This document shows positions 1 to 5,773 of a DNA stretch of 5,773 nt, one piece after another. The notes below the pieces were generated by a model. The model ran no database searches and was not told the DNA's origin. It saw only the letters and a list, made by a program, of their open reading frames with translations. This DNA is from an uncultured Sphingobacteriia bacterium. Lineage in GTDB: Bacteria > Bacteroidota > Bacteroidia > Chitinophagales > Chitinophagaceae. The stretch covers positions 1 through 5,773 of the forward strand of contig CAMFKK010000179.1 of assembly GCA_945957225.1 (NCBI GenBank), read 5' to 3'. Position 1 is the stretch's first letter, and every line of letters begins with the position of its first letter. A program made the translations under genes and the position numbers.

Positions 1-47
1 GAGATAGGCTCCGGTCTCGTGGGCTCGGAGATGTGTATAAGAGACAG
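1..47 (+). other. Illumina Nextera i7 adapter left in the assembly (artefact)
   Basis: This is sequencing adapter, not genome. Bases 1-5 (GAGAT) match the 3' end of the P7 primer. Bases 6-13 (AGGCTCCG) sit exactly where the 8-base i7 index belongs. Bases 14-47 match the 34-base Nextera read-2 transposase adapter, whose last 19 bases (29-47, AGATGTGTATAAGAGACAG) are the Tn5 mosaic end. The index read would be CGGAGCCT, which I recall as Nextera XT v2 index N720. The order primer, index, adapter, insert is what read-through of a short fragment gives. True sequence begins at base 48, and these 47 bases should be trimmed. Confidence 0.98.
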
Positions 48-1003
48 GTGGTATAGAGTATGTTCCCAAAGAAATGGGGTTTCTCGGTCCAGAGCACACC
101 TCCTGCTATTTGGGCACTGGCTACTCCGGGTACTGCTTTATTAAAATTCAGTAAGATGCCACCCTTGTTTAGGTCACGGCTGGCTTTTTCCGCACTGGTA
201 TCCCAAGTGAGTGGGTTGGTTACGGCTGAAACAAAATTTTCCTTGAGCACAAATGGGGGTTTGTAATCTGTTTGATAAGTTCTCCAAGCACAGATACAAC
301 CCGTTTGATTGGGATTGCTACAAATAGGAATACTGCTATACATGGCCAGGTCCAATGCCATGCCCACCACATAAGCCACTACCAATTTGTTTTTCAATGT
401 CTGGTTGTCAAAGAATTCTTTCAAAAGTCTTTTGGCATGGGTGCTTCCCTGACTATGAGCTGCAATAATGATTGGCCTGCCCTTGTTTTCATTGGCCAGA
501 TAATATTCAAATGCTTTTTTTAAATCTTGATAAGCCAGTTCAAAAGCAGCCATCGCGCTAGCACTATCAGCTGCGTCTTTGGGATAGTATGCAGACAAAT
601 GCGCTTGCCTATACCTTGGCGCAAATACCCTTCCAGCCGCATTAAAGACCGATGCCTGAAACAAGATGGAACCATAGTCTGTTTTGGCATTGAGTTCCGC
701 ATTATCAATGGGGGCATTCCAGCCCAGTTCACGTCCCTCCTTGGTATAACTGGTGGGGTGCAAAAAGAAAATGTCTACGGTGCTATCGGGTCTATATTCT
801 GCTAACAGTGCTGCTGGAACCGAATCGGATGGGTCATGTTTTTGTGGATGCGCCGCCCAATATTGGAGCTGGCTATAATTGGGAACCCCATTGGTATTAT
901 TGAATTGATAAGTGGGTGACTGCGCAATTTTTGCTAACTTGTTGGAGCAGGCAGATACCAATAAAAATGCTAAGAGCACTGCTGCGTGCAAGATTGTTTT
1001 CAT
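48..1003 (-). CDS. DUF3089 family alpha/beta-hydrolase-like lipoprotein, 3' end missing
   Basis: The reading frame is open from ATG at 1003 down to the adapter, giving 318 genomic codons with no stop. A lipoprotein signal peptide is visible: MK, a hydrophobic stretch (residues 4-16) and lipobox VSAC with Cys19, so the protein is probably anchored to a membrane facing the periplasm or outside. Motifs I associate with DUF3089 (PF11288) follow: FFLHPTSY (79-86), NAAGRVFAPRYRQAHL (121-136), a nucleophile-elbow-like AHSQGS (Ser184), GCICAW (235-240) and NPLTW (263-267). Cys228 and Cys236 are spaced as if for a disulfide. The elbow has Ala in place of the first Gly of GxSxG. The family's C-terminal part, which should hold the last catalytic residue, is lost at the contig edge, probably a few tens of residues. 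The substrate is unknown. It is transcribed divergently from the oxygenase gene. Confidence 0.88.
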
Positions 1004-1012
1004 GCGATAAAG

Positions 1013-1043
1013 TTGATAAAAAACTGGCAGACTTCTAGTTTTA
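1013..1043 (+). promoter_or_regulatory. Candidate Bacteroidota-type promoter before the oxygenase gene
   Basis: TTG at 1013-1015 is followed after 20 bases by TAGTTTTA at 1036-1043. This fits the Bacteroidota primary sigma-factor pattern (TTG, 17-23 bases, TAnnTTTG) with one mismatch in the -7 element. Transcription would start near 1050 and leave a leader of about 78 bases before the ATG at 1128. It is the best match by eye in the 124-base divergent spacer. The pattern is short and AT-rich, so a chance match is quite possible. I saw no comparable match for the minus-strand lipoprotein gene. Confidence 0.3.
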
Positions 1044-1127
1044 TACATAGGAAGTATGTAACGGCTTCTTTTGTAATTTTAAATTGTTGAACCTTTAAAA
1101 CCGATTGCTGACTTAAAATTCAAACAT

Positions 1128-2072
1128 ATGGGCATACCAGTAGTTGACCTTGACCAATTTGTAAATGGAACTCCGGAATCCAAAAAAGCCTTTATTAGCC
1201 AATTGGGTGAAGCCTATGAAACGGTTGGTTTTGTAGCAGTAAAAAACCATGGCATCCCAGATGAATTAATTGCCCGTCAATACGAATACGTGCAACAGTT
1301 TTTCTCCCTGCCTTTGGAGAAAAAACTGGGTTATGAAATACCCGGTTTGGCTGGTCAACGCGGCTATACCAGTTTTGGAAGGGAACACGCCAAGGGAAGT
1401 GAAGCACCAGACTTAAAAGAGTTTTTTCAATATGGTCAAACCCTTGCCAAGGGCGATGTAGTCAACGAACACTATCCTGACAATGTTCAAGTGGCAGAGA
1501 TCCCAGCATTTAACGATACCATTTTTAGCGCTTATAGACATTTTGAAAAAAGCGGTGGGGCTATGTTACAAGCCATTGCGCTCTACCTTGGTTTAGACGA
1601 ATTCTTTTTTGACCCCCATATTAAAAACGGAAATAGCATTTTACGATGTATCCATTATCCCCCCATTACGGTAGAACCCAAGAGTGCCATTAGAGCAGAA
1701 CAGCATGAAGACATTAACCTGATTACTTTATTGGTTGGTGCATCGGCCGATGGTTTGCAGATCTTGACCAAACAGGGAGACTGGGTGGCTGTAACTTCCT
1801 TGCCCGATCAGATTGTGGTGAATGTAGGAGATATGTTGCAAAGACTGACCAATAACAAATTACGCAGCACTACGCATAGGGTGGTCAATCCTGCCAGAGA
1901 GCATTGGCATACCAGCCGTTTTTCCATGCCCTTCTTTCTGCACCCACGCAGTGAAATGAGTTTGGCTTGTTTAGAAAGTTGTATAGACAATGATCACCCT
2001 AAAGCTTATGAAGACATCAGCGCAGGTGAATACCTAGATGAGCGATTGAGAGAAATAGGACTTAAAAAATAA
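1128..2072 (+). CDS. Isopenicillin N synthase family Fe(II)/2-oxoglutarate-dependent oxygenase
   Basis: This is a 314-residue cytoplasmic non-haem iron oxygenase, a usual length for the family. It opens with IPVVDL (3-8) and an N-terminal DIOX_N-like region (about 4-115) containing ETVGFVAVKNHGIP. The C-terminal double-stranded beta-helix (about 170-270) carries the iron ligands His193 and Asp195 in the HxD motif (QHEDINLITLL) and His250 in STTHRVVNP. Arg264 and Ser266 form the RxS motif that usually binds the 2-oxoglutarate carboxylate. The catalytic set is complete, so the enzyme should be active as a hydroxylase or oxidase. The substrate cannot be read from the sequence, and no beta-lactam pathway genes are nearby, so it should not be called a penicillin enzyme. 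The ATG at 1128 immediately precedes the family's opening motif; no Shine-Dalgarno sequence is seen. The ChrA-family gene follows after 19 bases. Confidence 0.93.
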   Translation: MGIPVVDLDQFVNGTPESKKAFISQLGEAYETVGFVAVKNHGIPDELIARQYEYVQQFFSLPLEKKLGYEIPGLAGQRGYTSFGREHAKGSEAPDLKEFFQYGQTLAKGDVVNEHYPDNVQVAEIPAFNDTIFSAYRHFEKSGGAMLQAIALYLGLDEFFFDPHIKNGNSILRCIHYPPITVEPKSAIRAEQHEDINLITLLVGASADGLQILTKQGDWVAVTSLPDQIVVNVGDMLQRLTNNKLRSTTHRVVNPAREHWHTSRFSMPFFLHPRSEMSLACLESCIDNDHPKAYEDISAGEYLDERLREIGLKK

Positions 2073-2091
2073 AGTAGCAGCCCCCCATACC

Positions 2092-3348
2092 TTGGTTCTT
2101 TTTAGACATATACCGTTTTTACGTGCCGTACTCCTGCATAGTATTACCGCGTTTGGTGGGCCGCAGGGGCATATGGGTATGATGATGAAAACCTTTGTGC
2201 AACAACGCAGAGATGTTACAGAAGAGGAATTGGTAGAATTTAACGGATTTTGTCAATTGTTACCTGGGGCTTCTTCCACACAAACCCTTACCCTGATTGG
2301 TTATAAGCGGGGTGGTATTCCACTGGCCATTCTCACTTTGCTCATTTGGATTTTACCTGCATCGGCCATCATGAGTGGTCTTTCTTTTCTGTTAGACTAT
2401 ATGGATGATCAAAGTGTTCCCGTAGGTATTTTCCAATTTATCCAACCCATGGCCATTGGTTTTATTGCCTATTCTACTTATCGGTTTTGGGGAATTGGGG
2501 TACATAATACCATTACCACGGTGATCATGATTGTGGCCAGCTTGATTACCTTTCTAGCATTTAAAACACCCTGGGTTTTTCCAGGACTAATTGTTGCTGC
2601 AGGAATTGCCACCAATTTTTCAGACAAGAGGATTCCGCAAAAAGGGATTCCCCCAAAGAAAATCAAGTGGGGTAATATGCTCATCTTCCTCACCATTTTT
2701 GCCATTGCTGGTTATTTTTCAGAAACAGCTACCAGAGAAAACTGGTCCAATAGAAAAGCTTTTAACTTGTTTGAAAGTGCTTTCCGGAATGGCAGTTTGG
2801 TAATTGGCGGGGGTGATGTACTTATGCCCATGATGTATGAACAATACGTGACCCGTCCGCAATCCAATAGAATCTTAGAGAATAAGCGAGACGTATTAAA
2901 AATGCGCAAAGAAGATTTTCTAACCGGCTCAGGCATGGTGCGCGCCATACCCGGTCCCGTTTTTGCTATTGGGGCTTTTACCGGGGGTATGGTGCTCAGG
3001 GAACAGGGCATGTTTGCCCAGTTAATGGGCTGTATCATTGGAACGGTGGCCCTTTTTCTACCCAGTGCTTTGTTGGTACTCTTCTTTTTTCCGGTATGGC
3101 ATAACCTCAAAAAATACGCGGTTATCTTCCGTTCATTAGAAGGTATCAATGCCGCGGTGGTGGGAATTATGGCCGGCGCCACTTGCTATTTAATCAAGGA
3201 TCAGTTTCTATTTGACCTGATTGAACTATCACCCATTGGCTTTTGGCAATTGGGAATTGTGGTGCTCACTTTTCTGTTTTTAAAGAGTAATAAAATTCCG
3301 GCCCCATTGATTGTTTTTGGTTGTTTGCTGCTAGGATGGCTGGTTTGA
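2092..3348 (+). CDS. chrA: ChrA-family (CHR) transporter, long two-half form, TTG start
   Basis: This is a 418-residue inner-membrane protein of the chromate ion transporter family. Both halves are present. The first has FGGPQGHMG (21-29), the QLLPGASSTQ motif (55-64) and GYKRGGIP (70-77). The second has GGGDVLMPMM (239-248) and the GMVRAIPGPVFAIG motif (281-294). A basic linker (about 178-193, rich in K, P and I) joins them. Hydrophobic segments lie roughly at 76-101, 112-130, 137-158, 160-174, 195-210, 285-303, 307-334, 350-368, 384-398 and 403-418. The start is TTG at 2092: the frame has a TAG at 2056-2058, no ATG or GTG lies between, and the first downstream ATG (residue 28) would cut off FGGP. 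It begins 19 bases after the oxygenase stop, suggesting one operon. The family can export chromate, but many members are untested and nothing nearby points to chromate resistance. Confidence 0.88.
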   Translation: MVLFRHIPFLRAVLLHSITAFGGPQGHMGMMMKTFVQQRRDVTEEELVEFNGFCQLLPGASSTQTLTLIGYKRGGIPLAILTLLIWILPASAIMSGLSFLLDYMDDQSVPVGIFQFIQPMAIGFIAYSTYRFWGIGVHNTITTVIMIVASLITFLAFKTPWVFPGLIVAAGIATNFSDKRIPQKGIPPKKIKWGNMLIFLTIFAIAGYFSETATRENWSNRKAFNLFESAFRNGSLVIGGGDVLMPMMYEQYVTRPQSNRILENKRDVLKMRKEDFLTGSGMVRAIPGPVFAIGAFTGGMVLREQGMFAQLMGCIIGTVALFLPSALLVLFFFPVWHNLKKYAVIFRSLEGINAAVVGIMAGATCYLIKDQFLFDLIELSPIGFWQLGIVVLTFLFLKSNKIPAPLIVFGCLLLGWLV

Positions 3349-3350
3349 GC

Positions 3351-3369
3351 GGATTTTAGCAATAAATCC
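3351..3369. repeat. Inverted repeat GGATTT / AAATCC in the chrA-parA gap
   Basis: GGATTT (3351-3356) and AAATCC (3364-3369) are exact reverse complements around a 7-base loop (TAGCAAT), starting two bases after the chrA stop codon. As RNA it could form a short, weak hairpin. No T-tract follows, so it is a poor candidate for an intrinsic terminator. It shares bases 3368-3369 with the second inverted repeat, so the two hairpins could not both form fully. Confidence 0.5.
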
Positions 3370-3380
3370 CTAACTTAGGG
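3368..3380. repeat. Palindrome CCCTAA-C-TTAGGG directly before the parA start
   Basis: Six-base arms are perfectly complementary around a single central base, ending two bases before the ATG at 3382. As double-stranded DNA it has the two-fold symmetry of a dimer-binding operator. As RNA it could form a five-pair stem with an ACT loop that would cover the ribosome landing zone. Either role is inference; the symmetry itself is directly visible. Confidence 0.55.
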
Positions 3381-3381
3381 T

Positions 3382-4125
3382 ATGGTCACAATTGCAATCT
3401 ACAACCTCAAGGGCGGTGTGGGCAAAACTGCATCAGCCGTTAATCTGGCTTATTTATCGGCCAAAGAAGGATACAAAACATTGGTTTGGGATTTAGATCC
3501 CCAGGGCTCAGCTTCCTTTTATTTGGGAGCAAGTTCTGACACCAAAAACGCTTCCAAAAAGCTCTTTGGTGGAGACTTGGATTTGTCAGACGTTGTGCAA
3601 GCATCTGCTTATGATCATTTAGACGTGATACCCGCTGATTTATCTGCGCGTCATGCAGAAACCTTGCTACATGATATGAAGCAGGGCAGAAAAAAAATTG
3701 GACAATTATTACAGGGTATCAAGAAAGACTATGATGTAGTGATCTTGGATTGTCCTCCGGGTATTTCTTTATTACACGATGCCATTTTTGCTGGTGTTGA
3801 TTGGGTGCTCATGCCCAATATTCCTACTACATTGTCTATTCGTTCTTATGAAACAGTCCAGGAGTATTTTGAACAGAATGGATTTAGTTTGGAGAAATTG
3901 CGCTGCTTCTTTAGTATGGTAGATCATAGAAAGAACCTACACCATGAAGTGATGAATCAGTTTTACAAAGACAAAATTTTCTTTAAGAGTTATATTCCTT
4001 ATTTGAGCGATGTAGAAAAAATGGGTTTGAATGAATCACCTCTTGAAAACTATGCTCCAAGCAGTTATGCATCGCAGTGCTATCGGGATTTGTGGAAAGA
4101 GATTCGGAAAACCTGTATTGCCTGA
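3382..4125 (+). CDS. ParA/Soj-type P-loop ATPase, orphan (no ParB in the window)
   Basis: This is a 247-residue cytoplasmic ATPase of the ParA/MinD class. The deviant Walker A motif KGGVGKT spans 10-16, with signature Lys10 and phosphate-binding Lys15. The A' motif DLDPQG lies at 37-42 and Walker B VVILDCPPG at 119-127 with Asp123. The length, and the start right at the first beta-strand, match small ParA proteins without an N-terminal helix-turn-helix. Such ATPases dimerise on ATP, usually bind DNA non-specifically and position DNA or protein cargo with a ParB-like partner. No partner gene is visible on either side: chrA lies 33 bases upstream and an esterase 52 bases downstream. It could use a ParB encoded elsewhere, or position something other than DNA. 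A palindrome sits directly before its ATG. The family call is firm; the role is unknown. Confidence 0.92.
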   Translation: MVTIAIYNLKGGVGKTASAVNLAYLSAKEGYKTLVWDLDPQGSASFYLGASSDTKNASKKLFGGDLDLSDVVQASAYDHLDVIPADLSARHAETLLHDMKQGRKKIGQLLQGIKKDYDVVILDCPPGISLLHDAIFAGVDWVLMPNIPTTLSIRSYETVQEYFEQNGFSLEKLRCFFSMVDHRKNLHHEVMNQFYKDKIFFKSYIPYLSDVEKMGLNESPLENYAPSSYASQCYRDLWKEIRKTCIA

Positions 4126-4177
4126 TTCACTTATCTTGCAGACCTAACTAAGATGCTAGCCTCAAACCCCCAATCTA

Positions 4178-4909
4178 ATGGAAAGAAAAATCAATTCCTG
4201 GCTTAGCCCTGCAATAGGACAAGAAATGCCCATTGTCTCTTATGGTCATTATGGTTTTGCTTTATTGTTAATTCCAACTGCAGCAGCAGATTATTTGGAG
4301 TACGAACGATTTCAATTGATAGACGCTTTGGCGCCAATGATCAACGCTGGTAAGTTGCGCGTCTATAGCATCAATAGCATGAATAAAGAGAGCTGGATGA
4401 ACAACCATATGTTGGGAGAGCACAAAGCTATCAGACATAACCAGTTCAATGAGTACGTGTACAATGAAGTGATACCCTTTATCAGAAATAGTACCAGCCA
4501 AGACATCATGATCTATACCTGTGGTGCCAGTTTTGGAGCATTGCACGCCATGAACCTGTTTTTGAAAAGACCCGATATTATCAATGGCGCCATTAGCATG
4601 AGTGGGGTCTATAATTTAACCGAATACACCAAGGGATTCTGGGATGACCAAGTCTTCTACAATAGCCCCGAGCATTATATGCCAGGCCTCAATGATGCCT
4701 ATTATCTAGACAAGATCAAAGCCAGCCATCATATTCATATTTATACCGGAAGCGGGGACTATGAAGACCCGGAAGCCGCCAAGCGATTTGCAGGAATCCT
4801 GTATCAAAAAGGCATTTGGTATGATTTAGACGTTTGGGGACAAGATATTAAGCATGACTGGCCTACTTGGATTAAGATGCTGCCCTATATATTAGAGACC
4901 AAGTTTTAG
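4178..4909 (+). CDS. Alpha/beta-hydrolase fold esterase (COG4947-like)
   Basis: This 243-residue protein has no signal peptide or membrane segment, so it is probably cytoplasmic. The nucleophile elbow is GASFG (116-120) with Ser118, followed by ALHAMNLFLKRPD, the helix expected after the elbow. A strand ending in YTGSGDYEDP (189-198) supplies an acid, most likely Asp194, and His226 in KHDWPTW fits the last triad residue, so the triad looks complete. The layout resembles the putative esterase family (PF00756) and COG4947 proteins. The natural substrate is not known. From memory, similar proteins often sit beside ATP-grasp ligase genes, but none is in this window. The ATG at 4178 was chosen because the protein then begins before the first predicted strand; an ATG at 4153 is out of frame. 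It follows parA by 52 bases and may share its transcript. Confidence 0.85.
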   Translation: MERKINSWLSPAIGQEMPIVSYGHYGFALLLIPTAAADYLEYERFQLIDALAPMINAGKLRVYSINSMNKESWMNNHMLGEHKAIRHNQFNEYVYNEVIPFIRNSTSQDIMIYTCGASFGALHAMNLFLKRPDIINGAISMSGVYNLTEYTKGFWDDQVFYNSPEHYMPGLNDAYYLDKIKASHHIHIYTGSGDYEDPEAAKRFAGILYQKGIWYDLDVWGQDIKHDWPTWIKMLPYILETKF

Positions 4910-4934
4910 ATTCTCCAAAAACATGTTAATTCAA

Positions 4935-4967
4935 TTTGACTGTTCAGGATATCTGCCCCTACTGTTT
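4935..4967 (+). promoter_or_regulatory. Weak candidate promoter before the last gene
   Basis: TTTG (4935-4938) is followed after 21 bases by TACTGTTT (4960-4967), a partial match to the Bacteroidota -33/-7 pattern with two mismatches in TAnnTTTG. It lies in the widest plus-strand gap (83 bases), where a separate promoter for the secreted protein would be reasonable. The match is poor and is offered only as the best one by eye. Confidence 0.2.
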
Positions 4968-4992
4968 TAATATTACAGCTTAATATCACTGT

Positions 4993-5772
4993 TTGAGAAG
5001 AAAGCTACACCAGTTTCTTGTTTCTATATTCCTGTTTTGCGGACTGTTGGGTCATCGTGCGGTAGCACAATCCATCAATATCAGCGGTACGGTCTACGAT
5101 ATTTCTGCCAGAAGACCTTTGGAAGCAGTGGCCGTATTGAGTACCTCCGGTAGGGGCGCCATCACGGATTCTATGGGAAGGTATAGCATTCGGGTTCCCC
5201 TCAAAGATTCTATTTGGTTTTCCATGATTGGCAAGTCTACCATGAAGTATCCAGTAGATACCATTTCCAATACCGAGAGTTTCAATGTGATGATCCATGT
5301 GCGTTCTTTTGACCTGCCCGATGTAAAAGTGCGCAACAACTATTACAAGTTTGACTCGGTACAGAATAGAAAGGACTATGCCAAGGTATTTGACTTTAAA
5401 AAACCGGGTCTTCGCTTGAGCAATAATCCTGGTTATAATCCCGGTGGTGTTACCGTTGGGTTTGACCTAGATGAGATCATCAATATGTTCCGCTTTAAGC
5501 GCAACAGAAGTCTGCTGAATTTGCAAAACCGTTTGCTACAACAAGAGCAAGACAAATACATTGACCGCCGATTCAACAAACCCTTTGTACGCAAACTCAC
5601 CAAACTCAATGCTCCTGAGTTAGATACCTTCATGCGCCGCTACCGTCCAGATTATGAAGTGATGCAGCAAATGAATGACTTAGAACTGGGCTACTATATT
5701 GAAAAGACTTTTGAGATCTACAAGTCTGAGAAAGCCAAGAACCGCGGCAGTTTGAGAAGAAGGGATGACTAA
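4993..5772 (+). CDS. Secreted protein with CarboxypepD_reg-like domain and uncharacterised C-terminal region, TTG start
   Basis: This is a 259-residue exported protein. A signal peptide is clear: RRK (2-4), a hydrophobic core (8-20) and an AVA-Q cleavage site after Ala25. Residues 28-105 (ISGTVYDISARRPLEAVAVLS, then GAITDSMGRYSIRVP) are a typical CarboxypepD_reg-like beta-sandwich (PF13715 type), as found at the N-terminus of TonB-dependent receptors. There is no TonB box, plug or barrel, and the protein is complete with a TAA at 5770-5772, so it is a free-standing protein. Residues 106-259 are charged and include LPDVKVRNNYYKFDSVQNRKDYAKVFD and a likely helical LLNLQNRLLQQEQDKYIDRRF segment; I recognise no named domain there. 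The start is TTG: a TAA lies in frame at 4981-4983, and the first ATG is residue 61, past the signal peptide. It is probably periplasmic or at the outer membrane. Its role is unknown. Confidence 0.85.
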   Translation: MRRKLHQFLVSIFLFCGLLGHRAVAQSINISGTVYDISARRPLEAVAVLSTSGRGAITDSMGRYSIRVPLKDSIWFSMIGKSTMKYPVDTISNTESFNVMIHVRSFDLPDVKVRNNYYKFDSVQNRKDYAKVFDFKKPGLRLSNNPGYNPGGVTVGFDLDEIINMFRFKRNRSLLNLQNRLLQQEQDKYIDRRFNKPFVRKLTKLNAPELDTFMRRYRPDYEVMQQMNDLELGYYIEKTFEIYKSEKAKNRGSLRRRDD

Positions 5773-5773
5773 A

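Noticed and set aside
29..47. Tn5 mosaic end as a sign of a natural transposon or insertion sequence
   Set aside because: It is the engineered mosaic end, directly preceded by the synthetic Nextera adapter and index; no transposase gene or second end is present.
60..805. Plus-strand ORFs at 60-266, 272-523 and 527-805, and a minus-strand ORF at 520-732
   Set aside because: All lie over the DUF3089 gene in other frames; their translations show no family motifs, while the 48-1003 minus frame does.
1128..2072. Beta-lactam biosynthesis role for the oxygenase
   Set aside because: The isopenicillin N synthase name covers a very broad superfamily, and no peptide synthetase or other pathway gene is in the window.
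2626..2657. Short internal repeat in the ChrA linker (two GATTCC copies, encoding IPQKGIPPK)
   Set aside because: It is a two-copy repeat within a low-complexity basic loop; there is no sign of a functional DNA element.
2712..3182. Minus-strand ORF of 156 codons opposite the ChrA-family gene
   Set aside because: It is antisense to the second half of the transporter, whose conserved motifs explain the sequence; the antisense product resembles no known protein.
3351..3369. Intrinsic terminator after the ChrA-family gene
   Set aside because: The stem has only six pairs, is AT-rich and is not followed by a run of T.
3375..3380. TTAGGG as a telomere-type repeat
   Set aside because: It is a single copy forming one arm of a palindrome, not a tandem array.
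5005..5633. Minus-strand ORFs at 5005-5298, 5094-5339 and 5433-5633
   Set aside because: They are shadows of the secreted-protein gene, which has a signal peptide and a recognisable domain in the plus frame.

Overview
The window looks like a piece of a Bacteroidota chromosome, probably Chitinophagaceae or a close relative, assembled from short reads. The signs are moderate GC by eye, no Shine-Dalgarno sequences before the starts, two likely TTG starts, a DUF3089 lipoprotein, a two-half ChrA-family permease and a secreted CarboxypepD_reg-like protein. The family placement is inference from protein style, not from a marker gene.

Layout. Bases 1-47 are not biological: they are the tail of an Illumina P7 primer, an 8-base i7 index and the Nextera transposase adapter ending in the Tn5 mosaic end. 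Genomic sequence starts at 48. From 48 to 1003 on the minus strand lies the 5' part of a DUF3089 alpha/beta-hydrolase-like lipoprotein gene that runs off the contig into the adapter. A 124-base divergent spacer (1004-1127) separates it from five plus-strand genes: an isopenicillin-N-synthase-type Fe(II)/2-oxoglutarate oxygenase (1128-2072), a ChrA-family transporter with a TTG start (2092-3348), an orphan ParA-type ATPase (3382-4125), a COG4947-like alpha/beta-hydrolase esterase (4178-4909) and a secreted protein with an N-terminal CarboxypepD_reg-like beta-sandwich, also with a TTG start (4993-5772). The last gene ends one base before the window does.

How the genes relate. The gaps between the plus-strand genes grow from 19 to 33, 52 and 83 bases, so co-transcription is plausible for the first ones and less sure for the last. 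The functions do not form an obvious pathway. The 33-base gap before parA is almost filled by two inverted repeats that overlap by two bases, which is the most suggestive regulatory structure here. No RNA gene, CRISPR array, insertion sequence or clear terminator was seen, and no gap longer than 300 bases lacks a gene. I found no convincing undescribed system. The best leads are the parA-esterase pair with its palindromic leader and the uncharacterised C-terminal part of the last gene.
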